Source of the DNA: JBHJOF01 sp050330055
GTDB lineage: Bacteria > Pseudomonadota > Alphaproteobacteria > Kiloniellales > JAKSDN01
Length of the DNA stretch: 7,715 nucleotides
Assembly: GCA_050330055.1 (NCBI GenBank)
Contig: JBHJOF010000007.1
Coordinates: 1-7,715 of the forward strand
Reading direction: 5' to 3'
Shown here: piece after piece, positions 1 through 7,715 of the stretch
Layout of the letters: every line of letters begins with the position of its first letter
How positions within the stretch are numbered: position 1 is the stretch's first letter
Made by a program: the position numbers and the translations under genes
Notes under the pieces: model-generated
Told to the model about the DNA's origin: nothing
What the model saw: the letters and a program-made list of their open reading frames with translations, nothing else
The model's database searches: none

Positions 1-1367
<1,367 letters not shown>

Positions 1368-1381
1368 CAGCTCCGACGGGC

Positions 1382-4300
1382 ATGAAGCGCAATCCGAGAA
1401 CAGCGTTCATAGGCGTCACCGGCGCCGGCATCCTGGCTACGCTGGCCTGGCTCATCGCCGCCTTCTGGTACGTCAGCCGCTATCTCGGCTGGGACGTGGT
1501 GATGGTCGGCCTGCCGCACGAGCTGGCGCTCATCGTCCTCGGCATCGCGGCTCCGCCGATCCTGCTCTGGCTGATTCTGCTGTTCGCGACCCGGACGCAC
1601 GCGGTCCACGCCGAGACCGCGGAGCTGCTGCGCCATCTGCAGGCCATGACCTATCCGCCCGACGAGGCCGAGTGGAAGGTGGCGCGGATCGCCGATTCGC
1701 TGCGCGAGCAGGCCGACATCCTGCAGCAGGCGACGGAAGAGATGCTGGACAAGATGGAATCGATGCGCGGCTCCTTCCGTCAGCAGGCGCAGGAGCTGAC
1801 CGGCGCCAGCGTGCGTGCCGCCTCGCAGGCCGAACAGATCCGCGACTCGCTGGAGATGCAGAGCAGCACCCTGGAGGCGGCCAACGGCCGGGTCATGGAA
1901 CTGGTGCGCCAGGCCGGCGACATCGTCGAGCGCCAGGTGACGGTGCTCGACGAGGCCTCGAGCCGGGCGCGCGAGACCGCAGATGCCATCGCCAACAGCC
2001 TGCAGCAGTCGGCCGGCGCGCTCGACGCCACGGCGCGCCATGCCATGGCCTCGGTCGACGGCGCGGCCGGGCGGATTACCGACAACCTGAGCGACTCGAC
2101 CCGCCAGCTCGACGAGGCGAGCGAGCGGGCGGTGGATCGCGCGCGCAAGTCGGTGGCGTCGATCTCGGAGAGCCTGCGCGAGCCGATCCGCGCCCTGGAC
2201 GAAGCCGCCGACCGGGCCGTGGACCGCGCCGCCTCGGCCGGCGTCACCATCGCCGACAGCCTGCAGAACCCGCTGGAGGCGATCAACCGCTCGGCCGACC
2301 AGGCGAGCGAGCGCATCCGGCAGGCGGCGCTCTCGATCACCGAGTCGCTGCAGGCGCCGCTGGCGGCGATCAATGACGCGGCAGGCCAGGCCGGGGCGCG
2401 CAGCCAGGCGCTCGGCGCCGCCTTCAGCGAGAGCCTGGAGGGGCCGCTCGGCGCCCTCGAGGAGGCGCTGCGCCAGGCCGAGCGGCGCACGGCGCAGTCG
2501 GCCGAGACGGTGTCGCGCGCCATGAACGAGCCGGTCACCGCCCTCGACCAGGCGGCCGCCATGGCCGAGGAGCGCAGCCAGGCGGCGGCGGCCTCGCTGA
2601 GCGACAGCCTACGCGACCCGATCGCTGCGCTGGAGCGCGCCGCCGAGCGCGCCGAGGCGCGCACCCGCGCCGCCGGCGAGACCATCTTCTCGAGCCTGCG
2701 CACGCCGGTTACGGCGCTCGACCGGGCGGCCGAGCAGGCCGAGGCGCGCGCCCGCCTGGCGGTCGAGCAGATCTCCGCTGCCCTGCAGGACCCCGGCGCA
2801 GCGCTCAACGAGGCGGCGCGCCAGGCGGTGGAAACGGCGCGCAGCGCCATCGTCGAGATGGCCAACGAGCTGCGTGAGCCGGTCGGCCTGCTCGACGAGG
2901 CGGCCGAGCAGGCGGTCGAGCGCACCCGGGGCGCCGTCGACAGCATCGCCGCCAGCCTGCAGGAGCCGCTACGCCTGCTGGACGAGGCGGCCGACCGCGC
3001 CATGACGCGCGGCAACGAGCTGTCGGCTCAGCTGCGCAAGCGCTCCGAGGAAATGCTGAAGGTCGCCGAGCAGAGCCGCGAGCTGACCATGAAGCTGCGC
3101 GAGGACGCCGAGTCGGAATCCGAGGCGCTGATCGACGTGGGCAGCCGCCTGTCGTTCCAGGCCAAGCAGTTCGGCGAGCTGCTGCGCCAGCAGATCGACC
3201 ACCTGAACGCAGCTTTCGAGCGCTCCGGCGGCCAGGTCAAGTACCTCAAGGAATCGCTCGCCCAGCAGAGCGAGGACATGAACCGCCTGTCGGTCGAGAT
3301 CGGCGAGCAGGCGCGCTCGATCACCAGCGTCATGCAGACCCAGGCGCAGGAGGTGCGCACCGCTTTCGAAGTGGCGGCGACGCGCGGCAAAGTGATGAAC
3401 GAGACCCTGCGCGAGCGCGGCGAGGCGCTCGGAAAAGCGGCCGACGAGGTCGCGCGCCAGCTCAAGGAGACGGTCGAGGAGATGGCCGCGGCGGTGCGCG
3501 TCGCCGGCAGCGACGAGGCCGGCCGCCTGATCGACACCGCCGCCGAAGCGGAGCGCCACATCGTGCGAGCCGGCGAGGAGATCAAGCCGCAGGTCGAGGC
3601 CATCACCGCGGCGGTCGACCGCGCCGCCGAGCAGTCGCGCCTGGCCGGCGAGGCCTTCCGGCGCCAGGCCGAGGGGCTCAGCCAGACCTCGGACCAGGCG
3701 GCCGAGCAGATCGACCGGGTCGGCGCCATCGTGCAGGCGCGCTCGGCCGACCTGACGAGGGCGGCGCGCGAGGCCATGACCAGCGCCGAGCAGCTGTCGC
3801 AGAGTTTCAAGGTGCACGGCGAGGAGCTCACCACCGCGGCCGGCTCGGCGAACGCGGCGGCGGCCAACCTGAAGACCGCCGTGCAGCACGAGATCCGCGA
3901 TCTCGGCCGGGTCGCCAGCGAGCTTGCGAACCTGGCCCGCAGCATCAAGCAGTCGCTGTCCGATCAGGCGACCGAGCTGGCCCAGGGCATGGCGGCGACC
4001 AAGGAGGCCTCGGAGGACATCCGCGAGGAGCTGCGCGCCCAGTCCGACGACCTCTCCGAGGCGGCCGAGGAGATCATGGACCGCCTGGCCCAGATGGGCG
4101 AGCGCGTCGAGCGCGCCTCCTCGCTGCTGACCGAGCGGGCCGACCACGCGCTCGACAAGTCGCGCGAGCTGGCCGACCTGCTGGAGGGCCGCGCGACCAA
4201 GCTGAACCTGACGGTCAAAGAGGCGGTCACGGAGGCCACCGAGGCGGCGCAGCTGTTCCGCAGCCAGACCAAGGACCTGGTCAAGGCCTCGGAGGAGGCG

Positions 4301-4717
4301 GCGATGCAGGCGCGCACCATCCGCCACAACGAGGCGCTCGGCCGGCGCGACCTCTTCCTGCGCACCGCCACGGTGATGATCGAGGATCTGAATTCCGCCG
4401 CCATCGACATCAACCGGCTGCTCGAGGAGGAGATTCCCGAGGACATCTGGCGGCGCTACAAACGCGGGGACAAAAGCGTCTTCGCCCGCCGCCTGCTGCG
4501 CATGAAGGACCGCTTCCAGATTCCCGACATCACTCTGCGCTACGAGACCGACGAGAAGTTCCGCAACCAGGTGACGCGCTACCTGAACCAGTTCGAGTCG
4601 CTGCTGTCGCAGGCGACCGACTGCGATCCCGAGCAGGTGCTGAGCGCGACCTTCCTGACCGCGGACGTGGGCAAGCTCTACCTGCTGCTATCGCGTTCGC
4701 TGGGTCGCACCCAGTAG
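1382..4717 (+). CDS. Large membrane-anchored coiled-coil protein with 29-residue repeats and a C-terminal cap domain; function unknown, TipN-like architecture
   Basis: I do not recognise a characterised family with certainty. The 1111-residue protein has a basic N-terminus (MKRNPR), a membrane helix at about residues 8-31, a short loop, and a second helix at about 48-68 followed by Arg71. By the positive-inside rule, the rest should be cytoplasmic. Residues about 188-560 are Ala/Glu/Arg-rich repeats of 29 residues. Residues about 560-987 are a long, almost proline-free, probably coiled-coil stretch rich in Gln/Glu/Ala. Residues about 988-1111 form a different, mixed-composition domain containing IPEDIWRRYKRGD, FARRLLRMKD and SATFLTADVGKLYLLLSRSLG. 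The only cysteine I see is near residue 1085. Two N-terminal membrane helices plus a huge cytoplasmic coil recall the alphaproteobacterial polarity factor TipN; this is architectural analogy only. The ATG lies 14 bases after the mutase stop, without a clear Shine-Dalgarno, and the membrane helix starting right after it supports this start. Generic 'apolipoprotein-like' or 'kinesin-like' database labels would reflect composition only. Confidence 0.9.
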   Translation: MKRNPRTAFIGVTGAGILATLAWLIAAFWYVSRYLGWDVVMVGLPHELALIVLGIAAPPILLWLILLFATRTHAVHAETAELLRHLQAMTYPPDEAEWKVARIADSLREQADILQQATEEMLDKMESMRGSFRQQAQELTGASVRAASQAEQIRDSLEMQSSTLEAANGRVMELVRQAGDIVERQVTVLDEASSRARETADAIANSLQQSAGALDATARHAMASVDGAAGRITDNLSDSTRQLDEASERAVDRARKSVASISESLREPIRALDEAADRAVDRAASAGVTIADSLQNPLEAINRSADQASERIRQAALSITESLQAPLAAINDAAGQAGARSQALGAAFSESLEGPLGALEEALRQAERRTAQSAETVSRAMNEPVTALDQAAAMAEERSQAAAASLSDSLRDPIAALERAAERAEARTRAAGETIFSSLRTPVTALDRAAEQAEARARLAVEQISAALQDPGAALNEAARQAVETARSAIVEMANELREPVGLLDEAAEQAVERTRGAVDSIAASLQEPLRLLDEAADRAMTRGNELSAQLRKRSEEMLKVAEQSRELTMKLREDAESESEALIDVGSRLSFQAKQFGELLRQQIDHLNAAFERSGGQVKYLKESLAQQSEDMNRLSVEIGEQARSITSVMQTQAQEVRTAFEVAATRGKVMNETLRERGEALGKAADEVARQLKETVEEMAAAVRVAGSDEAGRLIDTAAEAERHIVRAGEEIKPQVEAITAAVDRAAEQSRLAGEAFRRQAEGLSQTSDQAAEQIDRVGAIVQARSADLTRAAREAMTSAEQLSQSFKVHGEELTTAAGSANAAAANLKTAVQHEIRDLGRVASELANLARSIKQSLSDQATELAQGMAATKEASEDIREELRAQSDDLSEAAEEIMDRLAQMGERVERASSLLTERADHALDKSRELADLLEGRATKLNLTVKEAVTEATEAAQLFRSQTKDLVKASEEAAMQARTIRHNEALGRRDLFLRTATVMIEDLNSAAIDINRLLEEEIPEDIWRRYKRGDKSVFARRLLRMKDRFQIPDITLRYETDEKFRNQVTRYLNQFESLLSQATDCDPEQVLSATFLTADVGKLYLLLSRSLGRTQ
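2018..3061 (+). repeat. Twelve in-register 87-bp (29-residue) coding repeats within the coiled-coil gene
   Basis: Units begin at 2018, 2105, 2192, 2279, 2366, 2453, 2540, 2627, 2714, 2801, 2888 and 2975, exactly 87 bases apart with no indel. A shorter 75-base unit precedes them at 1943. Each unit reads roughly [A/L]-[L/I]-[D/N/E]-x-A-A-x-x-A at the start and S-L-x-x-P-[L/I/V] at the end. Proline is at position 27 in all ten units from 2105 to 2974, and is absent from the first and last units. The units have diverged in sequence but not in length. The repeats lie in residues 213-560. Confidence 0.88.
4343..4717 (+). other. C-terminal cap domain of the coiled-coil protein (residues about 988-1111)
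   Basis: The composition changes sharply here from Ala/Glu/Gln-rich coil to a mixed sequence with aromatic residues (Phe, Tyr, Trp). It contains the segments RRDLFLRTATVMIEDLNS, EEIPEDIWRRYKRGDKSVFA, ITLRYETDEKF, YLNQFESLL and SATFLTADVGKLYLLLSRSLG. It looks like a folded, mostly helical domain. I believe similar C-termini occur on alphaproteobacterial hypothetical proteins, but that is from memory and has not been searched. Function unknown. Confidence 0.6.
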
Positions 4718-4724
4718 CCCCGGC

Positions 4725-6638
4725 ATGCGCCCGACGACGATCGACGGCGGGCAGGTCCAGCTCCGCAAGCAGGCCAGGACCCTGGGGCGCCTCTTGCCCT
4801 ATCTCTGGCCGCGCGGCCGCCTCGACCTGCGGCTGCGCGTGCTGCTGGCCGTGGCGCTGCTGATCGCCGCCAAGCTGGCCAACGTCTACGTGCCGCTGAT
4901 CCTGCGCGCCGCGGTCGACACTCTGACGCCGCAGGACGCGACGCTGCTGGTCGTGCCGCTCGCCCTGCTGCTGGCCTATGGCGCGGCGCGCGTGGGGGCG
5001 CAGGCCTTCGGCGAGCTGCGCGACGCGATCTTCGCCCGGGTGGCACAGAACGCGATCCGCGCGCTGGCGCTCGAGACCTTCCGCCACCTGCACCGCCTGT
5101 CGCTGCGCTTCCATCTCGAGCGCCAGACCGGCGGCCTGAGCCGGGCGATCGAGCGCGGCACCAAGGGCATCGAGTTCCTGCTGAGCTTCGTGCTGTTCAA
5201 CATCGTGCCGACCCTGGTCGAGATCGCCCTGGTCTGCGGCATCCTCTGGTACATCTTCGACTGGCGCTTTCCGGCGATCGCGATCGTCACCATCGTGGTC
5301 TACGTATGGTTCACCTTCGCTGTGACCGAGAGGCGCATCGTGCATCGCCGGCACATGAACGAGGCCGACAGCGAGGCCAACAGCAAGGCGATCGACTCGC
5401 TGCTCAACTTCGAGACGGTCAAGTACTTCGGCAACGAGGAGCACGAGGCGCGGCGCTACGACGTCGGTCTGCGGCGCTACGAGGCGGCGGCGGTCAAGAG
5501 CCGCACCAGCCTGTCGCTGCTCAACGTCGGCCAGAACGTCGTCATCTCGGCCGGGGTCACCGGCATCATGCTGTTGACCGCATTCGGCGTGGTGCAGGGC
5601 AGCATGACGGTCGGCGACTTCATCATGGTCAATGCCTACCTGATCCAGGTGGCGATCCCGCTCAACCTGCTGGGCACGGTCTACCGCGAGATCAAGCAGT
5701 CACTGGTCGACATGGAGGTGCTGTTCGACCTGGTCGCCGTGGCGCCCGAGGTGACCTCGCCGCCGGGCGCGCCGCCGCTCAGGGTCGAGGGCGGCGCGGT
5801 CACCTTCGACAAGGTCGACTTCGGCTACGATGCGCGCCGGCCGATCCTGCACGAGGTCAGCTTCACGGTGCCGGCCGGCAAGACCGTCGCCATCGTCGGC
5901 CCGAGCGGCGCCGGCAAGTCGACCATCAGCCGCCTGCTGTTCCGCTTCTACGACGTGACCGGCGGCCGCATCCTGATCGACGGCCAGGACATCCGCCAGG
6001 TCGACCAGGCCAGCCTGCGCGCCGCCATCGGCATCGTCCCGCAGGACACCGTGCTGTTCAACGACTCCATCCGCTACAACATCGCCTACGGCCGGCCGGG
6101 CGCGAGCCAGGAGGCGATCGTCGAGGCGGCGCGTCTCGCCCGCATCCACGACTTCATCACCGGCCTGCCGGAAGGCTACGACACCCAGGTCGGCGAGCGC
6201 GGCCTGAAGCTCTCGGGCGGCGAGAAGCAGCGCGTCGCCATCGCCCGCACCCTGCTCAAGGGGCCGGCCATCTTCCTGTTCGACGAGGCGACCTCCTCGC
6301 TCGACAGCAAGACCGAGCGCCAAATTCAGACCAGCCTGCGCGAGGTCTCGCGCGACCGCACCACGCTGATCATCGCGCACCGCCTGTCGACCGTGATCGA
6401 GGCCGACGAGATCATCGTGCTGGAGGCCGGCCGCATCGTCGAGCGCGGCCGCCACGCCGAGCTCTTGGCCCTCAACTGCCGCTACGCCGAGATGTGGCGC
6501 CGCCAGCAGGCGGGCGACCCAGAGCGGGCGAAAGAAGTGTTGGTGCAGGCGCTGATTGAGGGCGAGGAAAGCGGCTTCAGCGATCGCGGCATTGAGGAAA
6601 TCATCGCCGATGCGGAAGCCGAGGTGAGGAACCGCTGA
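4725..6638 (+). CDS. Atm1/ABCB7-type ABC exporter, fused permease and ATPase half-transporter
   Basis: This inner-membrane ABC half-transporter acts as a homodimer. Its family exports glutathione-linked sulfur or metal species and supports Fe-S and heavy-metal homeostasis. The 637 residues hold six membrane helices (about 38-60, 75-97, 151-177, 182-200, 268-290, 295-316) and a nucleotide-binding domain with Walker A GPSGAGKST (392-400, Lys398), Q-loop Gln440, signature LSGGEKQR (496-503), Walker B LFDEATSSLD (Asp520, Glu521) and switch His552. Atm1 hallmarks are NFETVKYFGNE and NLLGTVYREIKQ. Arg204, Arg208, Asn267, Gln270, Gly317 and Arg321 line up, at a constant offset of two, with the glutathione-site residues I recall for the Novosphingobium Atm1 structure. 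The ATG follows the previous stop by 7 bases, so translational coupling is likely; no clear ribosome site is seen. The tail beyond about residue 603 is unusual (see findings). A general lipid or drug exporter is a less likely alternative. Confidence 0.95.
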   Translation: MRPTTIDGGQVQLRKQARTLGRLLPYLWPRGRLDLRLRVLLAVALLIAAKLANVYVPLILRAAVDTLTPQDATLLVVPLALLLAYGAARVGAQAFGELRDAIFARVAQNAIRALALETFRHLHRLSLRFHLERQTGGLSRAIERGTKGIEFLLSFVLFNIVPTLVEIALVCGILWYIFDWRFPAIAIVTIVVYVWFTFAVTERRIVHRRHMNEADSEANSKAIDSLLNFETVKYFGNEEHEARRYDVGLRRYEAAAVKSRTSLSLLNVGQNVVISAGVTGIMLLTAFGVVQGSMTVGDFIMVNAYLIQVAIPLNLLGTVYREIKQSLVDMEVLFDLVAVAPEVTSPPGAPPLRVEGGAVTFDKVDFGYDARRPILHEVSFTVPAGKTVAIVGPSGAGKSTISRLLFRFYDVTGGRILIDGQDIRQVDQASLRAAIGIVPQDTVLFNDSIRYNIAYGRPGASQEAIVEAARLARIHDFITGLPEGYDTQVGERGLKLSGGEKQRVAIARTLLKGPAIFLFDEATSSLDSKTERQIQTSLREVSRDRTTLIIAHRLSTVIEADEIIVLEAGRIVERGRHAELLALNCRYAEMWRRQQAGDPERAKEVLVQALIEGEESGFSDRGIEEIIADAEAEVRNR

Positions 6639-6706
6639 TGGCCGGGCGGGCTATTCTGCTGCACCCTTCACCCGGATGGCCCTCCGCGCTAGCCTGCGCA
6701 GCATGA
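6638..6706 (+). other. 22-codon micro-ORF bridging the ABC exporter and the VOC gene (speculative)
   Basis: The ABC stop and an ATG overlap as TGATG (6636-6640). That ATG opens 22 codons (MAGRAILLHPSPGWPSALAC, then AA) ending in a TGA at 6704-6706, which overlaps the likely VOC start as ATGA (6703-6706). The arrangement would suit stop-restart coupling through the gap of about 64 bases. No ribosome site or homolog is known to me, and it may be chance. Nothing else is visible in this gap. Confidence 0.2.
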
Positions 6707-7158
6707 CCCCCAATCTGACCCACCTGGCCCTGCACGTGCGCGACCTGGAGGCCTGCATCGCCTTCTATCGCGAGTTCTGCGGCATGACCGTGGTGCATCA
6801 ACGGGCCGAAAGCGGCAAGGACGGAAGTGGCGGCGGCGGCCGCATCGTCTGGGTGGCCGAGCCGGGGCGCGAGCGCGAGTTCATCTTCGTGCTGCTGCCC
6901 GGCGGGCCGGGGCGCGACCAGGCCGAGGGCGACTACAGCCACTTCGGCTTCGCGCTCGACAGCAAGGCGGCGGTCGACGCGGTGGCGGCGAAGGCCGAGG
7001 CCGCCGGCTGCCTAGCCTGGCCGCCGCGCCAGGAGCCCTATCCGGTCGGCTACTACTGCGGCCTCAAGGACCCGGACGGCAACTTCGTCGAGTTCAGCTA
7101 CGGCCAGCCGCTCGGGCCCGGGGCGGAAGAGGCCGCGGAAGAAGGCGGGCCTGCGTGA
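6703..7158 (+). CDS. VOC/glyoxalase-fold family protein, substrate unknown
   Basis: A small cytoplasmic protein of 151 residues with the two-module vicinal-oxygen-chelate fold; family members include glyoxalase I, extradiol dioxygenases, fosfomycin-resistance enzymes and methylmalonyl-CoA epimerase. Module one opens with LTHLALHVRDLEACIAFYRE (His7). Module two has YSHFGFAL (His80), a helix, then GLKDPDGNFVEFSYGQ (Glu130). His7, His80 and Glu130 fit three of the usual metal ligands. The fourth, normally a Glu in the strand here reading FIFVLLPGG (62-68), seems replaced. A Gly-rich loop lies at about 38-46, and an acidic Gly/Ala/Glu tail follows residue 138. I chose the ATG at 6703 because the fold begins within six residues; an in-frame ATG at 6676 would add nine residues without fold signal. 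Neither has a clear ribosome site. Lying just before meaB in a mutase locus, it could be an epimerase, but its motifs are not the typical epimerase ones. Confidence 0.88.
   Translation: MTPNLTHLALHVRDLEACIAFYREFCGMTVVHQRAESGKDGSGGGGRIVWVAEPGREREFIFVLLPGGPGRDQAEGDYSHFGFALDSKAAVDAVAAKAEAAGCLAWPPRQEPYPVGYYCGLKDPDGNFVEFSYGQPLGPGAEEAAEEGGPA
7138..7145 (+). promoter_or_regulatory. Probable ribosome binding site for meaB
   Basis: The purine run GAAGAAGG ends 9 bases before the GTG at 7155, a usual Shine-Dalgarno distance. It lies inside the end of the VOC gene and supports the GTG as the true start. It is the clearest such site in the window; the other starts have none. Confidence 0.45.
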
Positions 7159-7715
7159 GCGACCGGGCGCGGAGCGGCGACGAGGTCGCGTCGCTGGTCG
7201 CGGGCGTGCGCGAGGGCGACCGCCGCGCGCTGGCCCGCGCCATCACGCTCGTTGAGTCGAGCAAGCCAAAGCACCGTGCCGAGGCCGACGCGGTGCTCGA
7301 GGCGCTGCTGCCCGACAGCGGCCGCTCGGTCCGCCTCGGCATCACCGGCGTGCCGGGCGTCGGCAAGTCGACCTTCATCGAGTCCTTCGGCCTGCACCTG
7401 ATCGGCGAGGGCCACAAGGTCGCGGTGCTGGCGGTCGATCCCTCCTCGCAGCTCAGCGGCGGCTCGATCCTGGGCGACAAGACCCGCATGCAGGAGCTGG
7501 CGCGGCGGCCCGAGGCCTTCATCCGCCCCTCGCCGACCGGCGGCACCCTGGGCGGCGTGGCGCGGCGCAGCCGCGAGGCGCTGCTGCTCTGCGAGGCGGC
7601 CGGCTTCGACGTGGTGGTCGTGGAAACGGTCGGCGTCGGACAATCCGAAACGACGGTGGCCAATATGGTCGACGTATTCGTGGTGCTGCTGCTGCCGGGG
7701 GGCGGCGACGAATTG
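7155..7715 (+). CDS. meaB: MeaB/ArgK/MMAA-type GTPase, methylmalonyl-CoA mutase chaperone, N-terminal part (3' end outside window)
   Basis: This P-loop GTPase of the G3E group binds methylmalonyl-CoA mutase, gates loading of intact adenosylcobalamin and protects the enzyme from inactivation. 187 residues are visible; the family is usually somewhat over 300, so the nucleotide-base motif and dimerisation arm lie beyond the right edge. Seen here are the N-terminal helix (GDRRALARAITLVES), the P-loop GVPGVGKST (65-73, Lys71), AVDPSS (93-98), GGSILGDKTRM (102-112), IRPSPTGGTLGGVAR, the Walker B/switch region VVVVETVGVGQSE (153-165), and LLPGGGDEL at the edge, where PGAGDEL is the usual form as I recall it. 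The GTG start overlaps the VOC stop as GTGA, implying coupling; the N-terminus length matches known MeaB proteins. Older databases call this family 'LAO/AO transport ATPase' or ArgK, a misleading name. Presence on the same strand as the mutase supports the chaperone role. Confidence 0.96.
   Translation, partial: MSDRARSGDEVASLVAGVREGDRRALARAITLVESSKPKHRAEADAVLEALLPDSGRSVRLGITGVPGVGKSTFIESFGLHLIGEGHKVAVLAVDPSSQLSGGSILGDKTRMQELARRPEAFIRPSPTGGTLGGVARRSREALLLCEAAGFDVVVVETVGVGQSETTVANMVDVFVVLLLPGGGDEL

Noticed and set aside
1780..3015. Long open frame on the minus strand (about 411 codons) opposite the repeat region, rich in Ala/Ser/Arg
   Set aside because: It mirrors the G/C-biased codons and repeats of the + strand gene. 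Its composition is biased and no domain is visible; the + frame has membrane helices and a structured C-terminus.
2018..3061. Repeats read as a CRISPR array, satellite or recombination-type DNA repeat
   Set aside because: The 87-base period is a multiple of three, conserved at protein level but diverged at DNA level, with no constant repeat/spacer pattern.
2969..4327. Long minus-strand open frame (about 452 codons), Leu/Gly/Arg-rich
   Set aside because: Antisense shadow of the coiled-coil gene; high GC suppresses stop codons in several frames. No family resemblance.
4530..5444. Minus-strand open frame (about 304 codons) spanning the junction of the coiled-coil and ABC genes
   Set aside because: Opposite well-supported coding on both sides; low-complexity Arg/Gln/Ala sequence with no motif.
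5306..6559. Alternative + frame of 417 codons inside the ABC exporter
   Set aside because: Arg/Gly/Pro/His-rich out-of-frame translation of the ATPase domain, which has all expected ABC motifs in its own frame.
6814..6842. Gly-rich stretch in the VOC gene considered as a frameshift scar or insertion
   Set aside because: The frame stays open, with the fold recognisable on both sides; a flexible loop of this kind is common in the family.
7098..7643. Minus-strand open frames opposite meaB (about 181 and 189 codons)
   Set aside because: The + strand GTG-started frame reads as MeaB with intact GTPase motifs, so the minus frames are shadows.

Overview
The window is very GC-rich, tightly packed bacterial DNA with every gene on the + strand. 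Gene content suggests an alphaproteobacterium, perhaps of the Rhodospirillales: a B12-dependent methylmalonyl-CoA mutase with its G-protein chaperone, an Atm1-type ABC exporter, and a large membrane-anchored coiled-coil protein with a conserved-looking C-terminal cap. That placement is inference from protein resemblance; there is no rRNA or other marker.

Layout: (1) 1-1367, the C-terminal part of methylmalonyl-CoA mutase, cut by the left edge. (2) 1382-4717, an 1111-residue protein with two N-terminal membrane helices, a very long helical region and a compact C-terminal domain. Its first half is built from 29-residue tandem repeats, ten of which carry a proline at the same position. (3) 4725-6638, a complete Atm1/ABCB7-type ABC half-transporter with an unusual C-terminal tail. 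(4) 6703-7158, a small VOC/glyoxalase-fold protein. (5) 7155-7715, the N-terminal part of MeaB/ArgK, the GTPase that protects and loads the mutase. It uses a GTG start overlapping the previous stop and is cut by the right edge.

The gaps are 14 and 7 bases, then about 64 bases, then a 4-base overlap. No stretch longer than about 65 bases lacks a gene, and I saw no promoter, terminator, tRNA, CRISPR array or insertion sequence. The window therefore looks like the middle of one co-directional transcription unit.

Functionally, the two ends belong together: MeaB gates cobalamin loading of the mutase in propionyl-CoA/methylmalonyl-CoA metabolism. They are separated by about 5.8 kb holding a probable structural or polarity protein, a glutathione-conjugate/Fe-S-related exporter and a VOC enzyme of unknown substrate. 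The least understood item is the repeat-containing coiled-coil protein. It is the best candidate here for something not well described, though I see no evidence of a multi-gene novel system.
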